A program made the translations under genes and the position numbers. Positions 52,031 through 63,925 of a DNA stretch of 64,000 bases are shown here, one piece after another. This DNA is from Cavia porcellus. Lineage: Eukaryota > Chordata > Mammalia > Rodentia > Caviidae. The stretch is from contig NW_026947506.1 in the NCBI RefSeq assembly GCF_034190915.1, positions 9,299,501 through 9,363,500 on the forward strand, given 5' to 3'. How positions within the stretch are numbered: position 1 is the first letter of the stretch; every line of letters begins with the position of its first letter. The notes under the pieces are model-generated. The model saw only the letters and a program-made list of their open reading frames with translations. It ran no database searches and had not been told where the DNA came from.

Positions 52031-54902
52031 CTTTACTGCAGTTGCTGTCTTCTCAGCCTGTGTTCCTCCGATTCAGCTGGTTGCTTATGAGGAGGGTGAG
52101 GGATCTTGTTTTGCTGCCTGCACACCAGCTGACTCATGGGGAGGGTGCTGCTTCCTGGACCCCTCCCCCCGCCCCCACCTGCTTGACTGCTGCTGTGCTG
52201 GTACACTGGAGGTGTTTTATTTAAATTAGTAGTCTTTTCCTGGAACCCTTCGTAGCCTGAGTAGTGTTTTAGGTGCTTGCCTGCACCACGTTGAGTTCCC
52301 TCTTAGTGTCGTGTTGAACGTGGACACCAGATGGCTGGAATGGCCTGGATGCCTGAGATTGCAGTTCATGTGTCTTCCTTCCATGGTTTGGGGAAAGAAG
52401 ATGCGGGCTGCCTCGTATCTATTCATCTAAGTGCACAGACCTGTCACTAGGGGTCAGGGCTCTGACTGAGGAGTTTGTGGGGAGAGTGCAGACATTTAGT
52501 TTGTAGCAGTCTGTACATGGAACAGAGAAAGGAAGAAGTCCAGTGTTTTAGGCCAGGATACCCTTCTGCAAACATCATGGTCTGTGGATATTCAGTCAGT
52601 GCCTACTGAATTGTTCTCTGGCAGAGGTTTAAAGATCTGAGTGAACAACACTGGGATTTAGATGTGTGTCAAGCAGAGAAACTGTCTTGCCCTGCCTTAG
52701 TTGGGTTAGTACTTTTGAACACGTGGCATTTCTGACATTTCCGGGAGTTGTGGCACCAGGGCACACTGGAAGGACCTCCAAAAGCATCACAGCAGTTGCA
52801 CAGAGCTGAGCATCTGGTTGTAAGTGTCCAGGGTCTGACATGCATCTGGAAGGGACTTGGTGTCTGTGGGGCCCTGTTTTGCCTTTGCAGTTCCCCAGTA
52901 CACACTGTGCTTGGATACAGTCTTCGTCCTGGAGCTCAGAGGAGGAGAGCTAGGAGGCCACACAGCTCCACAGGGGTCCCTCCCTTCATCCTGCTGCCCA
53001 TCTGTCCATGCATACTCACTCACTGCGGAGGGGTTTCGTCCCCTCAGGGCACATTGGTGCCTGCTTCTCCGTGCCGCCCTCTGCCCCAACCTGTGTCGGC
53101 TCTTTGCAGAGAGTTCATGACTTGTGTGGACAGAAGGGCCGAGAATGAGAGGCGGGTTCTGTTGTCTGTTAAAGGATGGCTGGGGCCATCACTTAGGAAC
53201 TGGTGCATATTTTTAGGGTTTTATAAATAATAAACATTGCTTTTCAGACTGTTTGTTTGGGAATCTGTTATATATATTTTTTTTCTTACAGTTTAAAATT
53301 ACAGTCATATCTCAGTACTCAACTATTTTAAAACTTGTTGAATTTGGTACTTGCCGAGAAAGCTAGAACTTGCTGGTGTTGATTTCCTATGCCTGGTTAT
53401 TTTTCCAACCAGGCTAATGTGTCTGGTACTTACTGGGGCTCCTTGAGCCAATCAGTATCTTGCTATAGGCCTAACTGAAAACATTTTCTGCATACTAAGT
53501 ACAGGATTGTTGGTGTGTATTTTTAAAAGTCTGAAAGACAGTTTTACCTTTGTACTTCAAGTCAGTGTTTGGAAGCACACGTGTTGTTTCAGAGTCTGTT
53601 ACGTGCCACCTTAGAATGATGCCCATGCTGTCCTCCTCTGTTAACAGGCCAGGGCCCTAGGGTCTGCTGTGAGCAACAGTATCCTTTCCAGTTCATTTAC
53701 GGGGAGGGCTTGGTGCAGGGAAGCAGGTGAGGGCAGAACAGTGGGCCTTCCCTGGGTTCCAGAGTAGCAACTCCAGTGCCCAGGGCCTCTCTGCTGAGAT
53801 CAGGAGCTGACGGATCAGAAAGTTGCTATTGCCACTTCCGGTGAAGAGCTCTTCACTGTTTCACCGTGACCGAAGAGTCGCCAGGCTGCCAGCCCTGGAA
53901 ATGCATCCCCTTTATACCGTGATCCGCACCAGCCAAGCGCACCTGCCACCTGTCTCCTCTGTGTGTTGTCGCCTTGGCATGAATTGTTGGGTTAGTGGAA
54001 CCCAACTGGAACTCAAGTTGAAAGATTGTCTGGAGAAGACACTTTTTAAACTTTGTGCCCTCCACACCTTCAGCTTGATACTCTGAAAGGACTGTTGAGG
54101 TCCCCTGAAAGGCGGTTAGCTTATACTGCAAGTGAAATGGGCACTTTCTTTCATGTTTATAAGCATTTCCAGCCACTGCTGGCCTCAGCAGCTTGCTTCT
54201 GGCATCATTTACCAGGCAGTCTGAGTGGTGGTCATCTGGGCGTGTTGGATTTGCTCTGGGGATGTGTGCTTGTTGCCTGCCAGTGTATTCTCCTCTGGAT
54301 CTGATCCCCACAGGAAGAGGCTTTGCCATGTGCAGTGATAACAGCATTGTGAGCCAAGGTCTTTACCTCTTACTAAAAACATTGTTGCTTTTTCTGTTAG
54401 ATAAATTATTCTCTTTTAAATAATAGAAATCTAATGTAAGGAGACTGTTGGCTGAATCCCAGCATCTCACCGCCACCTGGCCTCTCCGTTTAGGGTGTCA
54501 TCAGCCTGCTGTGGGGGTGGGAATACTGGGGTGCTGTGTTTCTCTCAGTGTTTACCCTCACCCCCGAAGGGAGTTTGTTCTGTTACTGTGGCTACCAGAG
54601 ATTTGGGATGTGGCATAAGAAACAAACTGCTTGTATCTTTTATTAACATAGTTACTTTTTGCCCCTAGTAACTAGTCTTATTCTATGGGATAAAAATCTC
54701 TTGTTTCATGTGTTTGTTGAGTGTCAGCATTTTGGCTGTTCTTCTAGATCATTCTTGGCTTCTCCTACAAGTATGTTTACAGGAAGAGATGAGTGTGCAT
54801 CTTTGGTAATATTTCCAAATTGCTGCATGGTAGGTCATCTGCGTGGCCTTCTGAGTCATCCTTCCGCCTAGTACCCGCCTGAGCCTCAAGATGTTAGTAT
54901 TG
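52031..54902. other. Intronic sequence, about 2.9 kb, nothing recognised
   Basis: Open frames of 100-164 codons overlap on both strands (52748-53230, 54347-53853) without domains or splice context. Confidence 0.35.
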
Positions 54903-55150
54903 TCTTAGAGCATTTTCTGTTGCCATGACAGGACACCGTAGATGGAGTAATTGATTAGGAAAGTCCTATTTAGTAAGCTCTTGGTTCTGAAGCCCAGAAG
55001 ATTTTTGGTGAAGATTTTGTGCTGCTCTATGCACGGTGGAAGAGTATGATGGATGGGTGGGTGGGGGCAGGGAGGTCAAGCGGGCCAGTGCTATAAGGAC
55101 CGGTGCTCTGGTAACTGGGCCACTCTCAAGGGAACCACACTAGTCCTCTT
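54903..55150 (-). mobile_element. MaLR-like LTR fragment, reverse
   Basis: tgtcttagagcattttctgttgccatgacaggacaccgtagatggagtaattgattaggaaagtcctatttagtaagctcttggttctg resembles the reversed MaLR 3' end (ttagtccattttctgttgctata...). It is diverged. Confidence 0.55.
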
Positions 55151-55689
55151 AGGATGCCCTATCCCTGCTGTCTCGAGGTGCCTTGCTGTGCGCACCGTGC
55201 CTCGACTTGAGTTTTGCTGGGGACAAACCATATTTGTACCACACCTGGAAACCAGGTGTTTATTTGTTACCTTTGTAGCTTTCCTTGGTCCCTAGAGCCT
55301 TTCCAGTCTGTTTCCAAGGATGTTTTCCCTGTCTGGTAATCACGTCATCAGCGAAATGCCCTGGAGCCGCCTGTGTTTGCTCAAGACTGTGGGAAGGTAG
55401 ATGGCAGCTCTGCCACTTACTCAAAGGTGATTGCTCCTGCACTGAGCAGTGGCTTCTGTGTCACAGGCTCTCACCTCGGAGAGTGGAGAGGGAAGTACCT
55501 TGGTTTTTCTAGGGATAAACAAGAATGCTGTTACCACACATTGGGTTCAAGCTGACCCATTTGAAGTGGTGTTTTCTTTCATTTGAAAGGTTTTTTGAAA
55601 ACATAAGTGCAGCAGATAAAATTATACCATACTGAAGAATTTATACACAGCTTTGAGGTACAATACCCTTGTGCAAGAGCAATTCAAAA

Positions 55690-56660
55690 TGCAGGGAAAA
55701 TATTAGTGTAGGGCCTGGAACTGTAAAATTACTAGGAGGAACCGAGGAAAGAGTATGACGTTGGCCCTGGCAGGATAACTTCTTAATATAACTTTAAAAG
55801 CACAGGCAGTAAAAGCAAATACACACAAACCAGATTGTATCACGCTGAAAAGCTTCTGCATAGCCAAGGAAACAGTGTAGTGAAGACAACCAAGAGGCTG
55901 GGAAAACATGTTTGGAAATTGTATCTCAGAATAGAGGCCGATACCCAAAACATACAAGGTGTTCAGTAAGAAGTCAGTCCTATTAGAAATGGGCAAAGGA
56001 CTTGAATAGACATTTTTCAAAAAAAAAAAAGACACAGGTGTCCAGCAGGTGTCCGATAATACAGATTAAAAGTGAGATGTCACGTCATATGTTAGGCTGG
56101 CTGTTACTGGAAAGACAGAGGGCAAGTTTGGGGGTGGAGAAAGAGAACCCTGTGCCCTGATGGTGATGCTGTAAATGAGTTGTAGGCATTTCAGAAGTCT
56201 GGAGATTTCTTAAAAACTAAAACTGAGCTGGGTATGGTGGCACACACCTACAAACCCAGCACTGGGGAGGCCAAGGCAGGAGGACCTTGTGAGTTCAACA
56301 CTTGCCTGGGCTACATAGTGAGTTCAAGGCCAGCCTGAGCTGCATAGTGAGACCCTGTCTCAAAAACAAAACAAAATAAAGCAAAGCAAAGCAAAACAAA
56401 CAACAACCTAAAGGTGTGATGGATCCAGGTGATCCGGCACTTCCACTTCTGAGTATGTGACGCCACCAGCTGGTGACCACATCAAACTGTGTCATAAATG
56501 TTCTTACCACAGAGGACTAATGAGTCCCTGAGGTGGTGCATTTGCTGTTATCCTAATTTGGCAATTCACAATGTAGACATGTAAAAATAATGCACTGTGC
56601 CCTATAGATGCACAATATATGATTATTTCCAATAAAAAAGAAAGTAAAGCTTAAATAAAT
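55690..56660 (+). mobile_element. L1 3' fragment interrupted by a B1
   Basis: Landmarks in order: aaaagcttctgcatagccaaggaaacagtg, gaaatgggcaaaggacttgaatagacatttttc, ggcacttccacttctgagtatgtg and finally cacaatgtagacatgtaaaaataatgcactgtgccctatagatgcacaatatatgatt. The B1 at 56225-56402 splits it. It is not open. Confidence 0.85.
56225..56402 (+). mobile_element. B1 SINE (quasi-dimeric) inside the L1
   Basis: gagctgggtatggtggcacacacctacaaacccagcactggggaggccaaggcaggagg ... cctgggctacatagtgagttcaaggccagcctgagctgcatagtgagaccctgtctc, with a tail of aac/aaagc units. The internal duplication (gtgagttcaa...ctgcatagtgag) is plain. Confidence 0.93.
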
Positions 56661-58774
56661 GGAAGCATCTGTAGAGCGTGCACACATCACTGAGGTCCTG
56701 CCGGTTTAGGTGTTCAGAGTCAGAGCTCACTCCGCTGGTTCCGGCTGTGTTCTCCGTGGAGCGCTGGCAGGGTCTGCCTGGGCTTCTGCAGGGTGTGGAG
56801 GTGGGAGTATAGGCGCGGCCGGTCCGCTCAGTGCTGGCTGGTGAGGGAAAGTTGAGGCTCTGGTCTGCCGTGCAGGAAGTGGAGCGTGGGCTGTGAGTGC
56901 TACTGCCAAGTGGAGTGAAGGCAACTGAAGAGCACATTTGTCCAGGGCCACTGTAGGACTCAATAGTGTGGTTTGGTGGTTGTCACTGCTCTTTTGCAGC
57001 TGTCCTGTGTGAATTAAGCAATTAGGGGCAGGTAGTTTTTGGACTCTGTCTGTGACTATTGATAATTAGAAAACCATTCTAGTTTGTATTTTCGTGCAGA
57101 GATTGCAGTAAATGACATTAGTAGGGTGCTGTTCCTGCATCCTAAGTGTTTTTCCCATGAATTCTTGTCCTTACCGTATGATTTTTTTGTCCTGTAATTG
57201 TGAACATGTAAATTAAAACCTCTTATCATTTGGCTGTAGCTCCTTGTGTAACTTTCTGATTTTAAGATTCTTCTTGTTTTGGGTTACTGGCATTTTCCTT
57301 GCTTTTTCTTGAGTGTGGCGGTGTATTAAAGATGATTTTACTCTGTTTGAACCAGGATTTCTCCATGTTTGAGGGTGGGCAGGGTGCATTTTTTGGAATA
57401 GCAGTGAAGTTCCGGTTTCCCTTGCACCCCCACAAAGCGATGCTCCTGTGAGTGTTACCTGGCCCTCCAGGCTTTGGCAGCTGCTCGGTTCACAGCGGAG
57501 GAGCTCCGCAGGCCCGCGTCGGGAGGTAGAGACTGTGCAGTTAACTCCGCACAGGCAGCTGCTTTTTACCACCTTGGCAGGTGAAGCTCTACCAAGGACT
57601 CATTTTATTTAATTTAATGTAGCGGTTGCTTGTGTTCACCTCCTGCGGGGCTCTGTTCCACTCAGGGCTTTGGGGATGCCCGTTCCTCGTAGGGGAGGTA
57701 GGGGAGGTACAGAGCGAACAGGTGGCTGGGTTCTCTGGTCGGCCTTTAACCCGACCCTTGCTCTTCACTTGCTTCTGCAGGCAGTTCACACTCCTACTGG
57801 TTGTGTCTTTTCAGGCTGCCTGGCCCTCCCTACAGCCTCACCCGTCTCACTCCTCCTCACCACCCCCTTACCAGGCCGCTAAACAAGTGCACCCTGGGCT
57901 CAGAGAAATGTTCTCCCCTTTGCTTTTCTTACCTGAGCCTTGATCTTATGCTTTCATTAACTTCCTGAATAGATATTGATCGTCACCCATTGAACTGCAC
58001 CAAGGCACCGGGTGAGGCATCAGGCACTGGTGGGCACAACGCAGGCACACCGTGTGTCCTGGCTGTCCCCCTGCAATGCTCCCCCCTCACCGCACCTCTC
58101 CTCAGCTCCTATTGGAGCTGGCCGAGTTTCAGGCCATTTTGTTGTCGCCTTTGAGGATGAAATAGTGCTCCTCCCAGCAGCCACCTGTCCTGCATTGGTG
58201 CCTTTGTCACGGTTGCTTCTGAAGAACTTGGCTTGCAGCATGTTGGCGGCTACTGCTGCAGAGCAGGGTGGGGTGGGGACCCCCTGCTTGCTCCCATTTT
58301 CTGGGCCCTACATGGATGGGGGATCGTGGTGCAGTTGTAAGGGGCTCTCCGCCTCAGACACCCAAAGCACGTCACAGTCTTCGAGTGCCACCTGGCCTGT
58401 GGTGTGTCACCTGTCTGTGACCTGCTGGGATAAAGCTTCTCTGGCAAAACACTTTTCCCAATCCCCAGATGGGCTCAGAGACTTCTAGAATGATCTGTCA
58501 ATGGGAATTTTAAACTCTTGAGTGTAGGAATACTTAATAAAGAGACACAAGCTAAAGAATAGGTGATAATATCTGAAAGACAGTGGAACAAAGTGATAAC
58601 TCACAAAACTACAGAAATATACAGGAAACAAACTGATACTGTGATCACCCTAAAATTGGATGATTAAGTTGTCAGGTGATCACTTGGAACTTGTGTTGCC
58701 CAGCAGTCCCTGTGCTTATCTGATGTCCACCCTGGAAAGAATGTTGCAAACTCTTTCCTGTGTCACTCAGCTAA
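56661..58774. other. Intronic sequence, about 2.1 kb, nothing recognised
   Basis: A short gtaggggaggtaggggaggta doubling near 57689 is the only local structure. A 119-codon minus frame (57572-57213) has a Lys/Asn-rich end but no identifiable domain. Confidence 0.35.
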
Positions 58775-58850
58775 ACCTTTTTGTTTTGTTTTTGGATGTT
58801 TGAGACAGAGCCTCAGACTCTCCATCTGTCAGCCTCGGCCTCCGGAGTGC
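58775..58850 (-). mobile_element. B1 SINE fragment
   Basis: ttttggatgtttgagacagagcctcagactctccatctgtcagcctcggcctccggagtgcac is the reverse of a B1 5' part. Confidence 0.55.
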
Positions 58851-60471
58851 ACCTGATTCGTGTTAAAGGCCGCTGTCCTGAGCTGCAGTGCACTGGGAGT
58901 TTGTGGAGAGCAGAGGCGCTTCAGGAAGGTGGAGGGACTCACCATGGACACCGTGGGCCCAGGTCTTGTCTTAGAGTAGTTGAAAGCCTTCTTCCAGATG
59001 AGGCGCTTCTGTGTTCTGTCACAGTGTTACCCTCAGGACAGTGACGGAGGTCCCAGAGTGAGGCGGGGGGTTATGTGTGCATAGAGTCTGCAGGCAAAAA
59101 TCATAAACCTGAGGAAGAGCTGCGGTTGCCCAGGGTGCCGCCACCTGTCTCCTGGCGCTCTGGTGAAATCTGCTAAGCCTCATTCCTTGCTGCTGCCACT
59201 GCCGCTATGCCAGTCACTCTGACCTCCTTTTCATTGTTCTTGCCAGTCCAGTGTGCTGTAGGTACCGCAGGCCAGGCTTGATTGTGCTGGTACTGGAGGA
59301 CTTCATGAGAGCATATGTGTGCCTGCGTGTATGCATGTGTAATTGGCTCTGTTGGAGGTGAAGGGAGCCCTGCGTTACTGGGGATGCCCAGGAGGAACAC
59401 CCAGGGCTGTGACACGAGAGATGGATCAGATGATCTGAACAGGACTCAGACTCCATCAGCTCCCAGGATCGATGACTTTCTGAGCACCCTCGGCCATGCT
59501 GGATTCTTCAGTCACCAGCATGAAGTTCCGGGTTAATTTAAAATGTACGCCTGTTAATGGGAGGGATTACTAGCTAAGTACCGCCAGGTGCTTTCTGCTG
59601 CCGACAGAGTGAACTCAGCCCGTAAAGCTGGAGATGTCTGAGCTCGGTGAAATGTCATCTGTGAGCAGGGGAAAGGAAGGCTGTGCTCCAGGTTCTCTTG
59701 TCTGTGTCAGGCGAGTTCTCCCGATGACTGCACAGCTGTCCGCCTGTTCAGATGCTGGTGCCGATGCTGATGCCTGATTGTCCGCGTGTTCAGGACTGCA
59801 TGTGGCTTGGCAGGCAGACGGAGGGAGGAAGAGAGGCTGCCCACTGCTGTCTCTGAGGGGAGGAGACATCTCCAGGCATCCGCTGAGCCTGAGGCCCACT
59901 GGAGAAGGAAGGGCAGCAGCAGCTCTGAGCAGCGTCACGTTTCTGAGGAGCAGAAAAAAGACAGAGGTCCATGTCAGCCCCCAGCGGTGTCCCCACGGTC
60001 ATGTCATGATGTTCCAGTGTAGTGTTTATGTAGCATCCATTGTGCTGTAAGTCTTTGTGGCTAGAGTTACGTTTGATGGGAGTTTTGTGTTGGGGGGATG
60101 GTTTTTCTTTAAGTAGTGTGATTTACGTTTAAATACAGCAGGTAGACAGAAAAGTCCAAAATACCCACCCTTTAGCCTTCACAGTAGGCAGGACAAATAG
60201 GTGAAAAGTGGTGGAAGCAGACCAGCAGCAAATGCAGCAAAGAAAGCCCCTGCTGGTAAGTGAGGGCAGTGTGTGTTTCTAAGAATGCAGCGGGCTGGAG
60301 GATCCTGCCCATGCAGTGCAAGGAACTCCCGGAATCACCCCTGACGCATGTGCACCCTGAGAGCTGCTCTCCTGGGATGAGGGGCTTCCATTGGACAGCG
60401 TGGGGCTGGGTGTCTGGGCCAGGCTGAGAGCTGTGGACACAGTCATCCTCCTGTCTTCGTTTGGGACCCAG
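58851..60471. other. Intronic sequence, nothing firm
   Basis: Overlapping medium open frames only. The stretch just before 60471 (ctcctgtcttcgtttgggacccag) can serve as a splice acceptor for the candidate exon below. Confidence 0.35.
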
Positions 60472-60822
60472 AAGGATCAGGATGCAGGACAGAAGGGAGC
60501 ATCAGGGCAGCCAATCCCTGGGGAACCAGAGGTGGATGAAGAGACCCTTTGCAAGCCAGGGGACAAGGCTCCTGGTCTCTCCTTCTGTGGGGATGGGAGC
60601 AAGAATGGCCACGTGTGGAGGAAGAGGGGTGACTGCAAGGAGGAGGAAGAGACTGAGTCAGGCGACTCTGCACGTGGTATTGAGAAATGGGGGCCCCTGG
60701 AGCCCAAAGGGAATGGCAGGACCCCGCCCTATCACGGGATGAATGAACAAGAGGAAGGCATCAGAGATTTATCTTTTCATAGTGACCAGAAGCGCCAAAG
60801 ACACAGGCTCTATGAAGAATGA
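60472..60822 (+). other. Candidate alternative coding exon of MARCHF8
   Basis: After an acceptor-like cctgtcttcgtttgggacccag, the frame opens KDQDAGQKGASG and continues for 116 codons to TGA (60820). It is Glu/Lys/Gly-rich with an acidic KEEEETES run, and ends FHSDQKRQRHRLYEE. The first codon begins exactly at the putative junction in phase 0, the phase left by the MARCHF8 donor at 49835. The sequence is not repeat-derived and looks protein-like by composition. In the next frame, 60743-61015 is open and also reads protein-like after 60818, which suggests one exon with a single-base frame slip. Coding status is inferred; chance is possible. Confidence 0.4.
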
Positions 60823-61470
60823 GCGGCTGTGTAGAAGTGAGTGGCCCAGGGTGGGTCCCAGTGCGAAGCTTATTGTAGACCCTTCTTGCTTCTCTTCAAG
60901 GCACTCAGTGTGGGGCAGACCCCTGCAGGCCCAGGGTCTGCAGATCTGTGAGACAGACCGGCCAGAGAGCTTCCTTCTGGCCACGGAAGGCAGAGGAGAT
61001 CTAAGTGCCATCTAGGCTTATGGCTGGCCTCAGGAATGGCGTTTTGCTGACCTGCTGGAAAGGGGATTCTACTCCCTGTGACCTGCCTGGGACAGAGAGG
61101 GGCAAAAGAGGTCAGCGAGGGACTGCATGGCTGAGGCCTCCTGTGCCTGGGTGGAGGGCTCTGTGTAGAAGACAGCACATACCGAGTGTCCTCGGAGCCC
61201 TCGGAGCCACACAACAGGGGCTGCACACAGTCCTTGCTCCAGCTGAGCTGGTTCTCTTTCAAATCTGCAGAAAGAATGCTGCCCTGGCTGGAGCTGCTGA
61301 TGTGGCTAGAGGGGCTGGGCTCTGCTGGACCAGGCAGGGGGAAAGGTGGCACAGAACACCCCTGTGAGACACAGCGGGGCCTCTGCATGCATGGCAGGGC
61401 AAGACAGAAAGGTACTACGTGTGTGTGGATGCACAGGAGGATGCATAGTCTACCCTGGAAGAGGTTACTG

Positions 61471-61563
61471 GAGCCAGGGCACAACGGCAATCCCAGCTAC
61501 TTGGCAGGCTGAAGCAGGAGGATCTTAAGTTCAAGGCTAACCTGGGCCACTTACCGAGACCCT
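61471..61563 (+). mobile_element. B1 SINE fragment
   Basis: gagccagggcacaacggcaatcccagctacttggcaggctgaagcaggaggatcttaagttcaaggctaacctgggccacttaccgagaccc. Confidence 0.75.
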
Positions 61564-63217
61564 TCCCCTGCTCTGAAAAGGGACAATTCCTGGGTGTATG
61601 GCACAGCTTAAAATGAACTCGAACTTTATAAAACATAAACTCAGAAGTGGTGCAATGATGAAACAACAGAACGAGGCAAAAGGAGAGACACAGGGCCAAG
61701 GAAACACAGGGAAGATAATTTGCAGAGAAATCCATTAGAAGCAGCAAGGAACACAGTGGTCATGGCCCTACCGCTAGCTGATGGCACAGAAGCTGGACCT
61801 GTTTCTAAAAGCAGAAAGTGAAGCAAACCAGTTAGGTCCAGTGCAGGGTGTGGGAAGGGCAAAGAGCAGTGCAGGTGGCCGCCTCGCTCAGGTGGAGGTG
61901 GTAGAGGAGTCCAGGTTACTCTTAGGAGTCTGCCTTAGTAGCAGAGAACCAGCTGTTTCGCAGACACTTGGTTGGAAATGTAAGTTTAGCAGATTGGAGG
62001 GATTCATGTTCATGTGCTTCCTAGAACACCAGTGAGAATACAGGCTTATTTATGGCCGAGGGCAGGAGAGTCCTCTTACAGCGGTGCTTCCGGGCATTGA
62101 GAAGCAGCTCCCCTCCCCCCAGCCCACATGGTGGTTTGCACAGTCCCAGGAGCTGGTCCTGCTTGCTGGAAACACTGCCCGATGGCCACAGGGTCACACT
62201 GGGCCATTTCCTGCAGCCAGAGCCTCTGGGTGGGGCAAGCTTATTGGGGGGAAAGTATCTTTTTTTGTTTCTTTCAGGCATTTGTGGTTAATCATTTATC
62301 TTTTCTACATTAAAAAATTTTTTTTCTCAAGTCTGGGTAATAGGTCAGCATACAAGAAGAGCAAACAGATCTGGGATCACGTACTGTGATTGACCAGGAA
62401 ACCAACAAGGGTGGCTGCGAATCTGCCAGGCAGACATCAAGATTGCTGGAACGGACTTGTCATGAATTATGCATTCACTCCCTCTTCCTTGGAAATCAGC
62501 TGGAGGAAGTAGTCAGTCCAGTTTGATCACAGGGGTTCCAGTTGCGCGGAGGGCCTGACAAGCCCTCACAAGTTCTCAGTGGCGACTCTGGGCAGCAGCT
62601 GCAGTGAGCCTGGTGGGGTACCATGCTGGGGCAGAGCTACTGTGGGGACTCCGGTATAGTCCTGCTGCAAGATGAAGCTGCAGGTAGGAGAAGGGCTCTG
62701 TGCATTGCCTGGGTTCCCCCGCTGATCTTGGGGTGGCATGGGACCCTAGAACTGTGCATGCATGGACCTCAGAGTCACCTGAGAGGCCTCCCTGATGAGG
62801 TACTCAGGAGAGGGGTGCTTAGCAGCTTACCTTGTCCAAGGTAGTTATTGTTTGTAACAAAACTGCACCTTGAAATTGTGGAAAGCATTAAGCCGATAGG
62901 CACATGTGTGAATTGTAGCATTTTTTTTAATGATATCATCTTGCTTTTAGTGTAAAGGAATCTTTCTCATTGCTGTCATGTTGCCAGTTTAATTTGGATC
63001 ACTGAGGCAGTGACTTGGAAAACCCCAAGAAACACAGCATAGTTCACAGTCCGCATGTGGACAGCTGCAGTGCTTTCTGGAGGAAGTATTGTTTGAGAAG
63101 CCTCCGCTTCTTCACCAGAGCATTCATTCTGGGGAGACCTTTCAGCTTCTCATAAATGGAGAAGCACATAGATGACAGAACAAAGGGTCTTTGTTCTCTG
63201 TGTTAGTCCTGTTTAGC

Positions 63218-63245
63218 ATGTGTGTATGTGTGTGTGTGTGTGCAT
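63218..63245 (+). repeat. (GT)n microsatellite
   Basis: gtgtgtatgtgtgtgtgtgtgtgc, about 12 units with one interruption. Confidence 0.9.
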
Positions 63246-63740
63246 GTGCCAGGCATGTCATTGTGTTGGGCAAGGCTGGCACAGTGTTGCCATTCGTTTT
63301 GTCTCTCTGATTCTGTATGTGTGCTGTCTCTGTTGACTTTACTGAGACTGTGAGATGTCTTGGGCTGTGCGGACACAGAAGTAGTAAAGATGAGGAGTGC
63401 AGCCTCAAGGCCTCCCAGCCAGAGCAGGCACGCTAGTTCTTGAGCAGATACCATGTTTGGTTCTGAAATCTTAGAAACGTCCCTGGACCATACACACCGA
63501 GCCCCAAGCTCTGAGGAGGGTTACCGCTCTCTTCTCCATTGTTTTTACTCTTGAACACTACAGGGGCGTGGTGTTTATGTGCACCGTCACGTCCAGGGCT
63601 GGGGTAGCACATGACCATCTCTGTGCTGAGCCCAGGCTGTGCTCAGGACCCGAACAGCCTGTAGGCTTGTTCCAAATGCCAGAAATCTGCTTTTAATTAA
63701 AAAAAAAAAATCAATGAAGGCAATGACCTTTGTCTTTCAG

Positions 63741-63925
63741 CAAACCCTTATTTTAATATTCAAAAAATAAAAGTGAAAATTGAAAAAGATTGTATCCTTA
63801 CATTGCTGGGAAGATCAGACTATGCTGATTTGGAAGAGCATGGGTCCACATCAGAAGGGAATCAGAAACCCATTTACTACGGTTTCAGGAACTGTGAGCT
63901 GTGTGGTGCCAGTGGCCCCCAGCAG
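63741..63925 (+). other. Candidate alternative exon (acceptor and donor present)
   Basis: The acceptor is tgacctttgtctttcag (to 63740) and the donor ccccagcag/gtagca (after 63925). One frame, starting with the third exon base (63743), is open across all 185 bases and reads NPYFNIQKIKVKIEKDC ... IYYGFRNCELCGASGPQQ. It exits in phase 0, which would fit the phase-0 acceptor of the next known MARCHF8 exon, and it needs an upstream exon ending in phase 1. No family is recognised. It could equally be an untranslated or cryptic exon. Confidence 0.35.

Larger units (their letters stand above)
61016..63740. other. Intronic sequence, mostly unrecognised
   Basis: It holds the B1 fragment at 61471 and the GT run at 63218, and otherwise only overlapping open frames without domains. 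Confidence 0.35.

Noticed and set aside
60870..61490. 206-codon minus-strand open frame
   Set aside because: Antisense shadow of the candidate exon region, Ser/Pro/Leu-rich, no domain.
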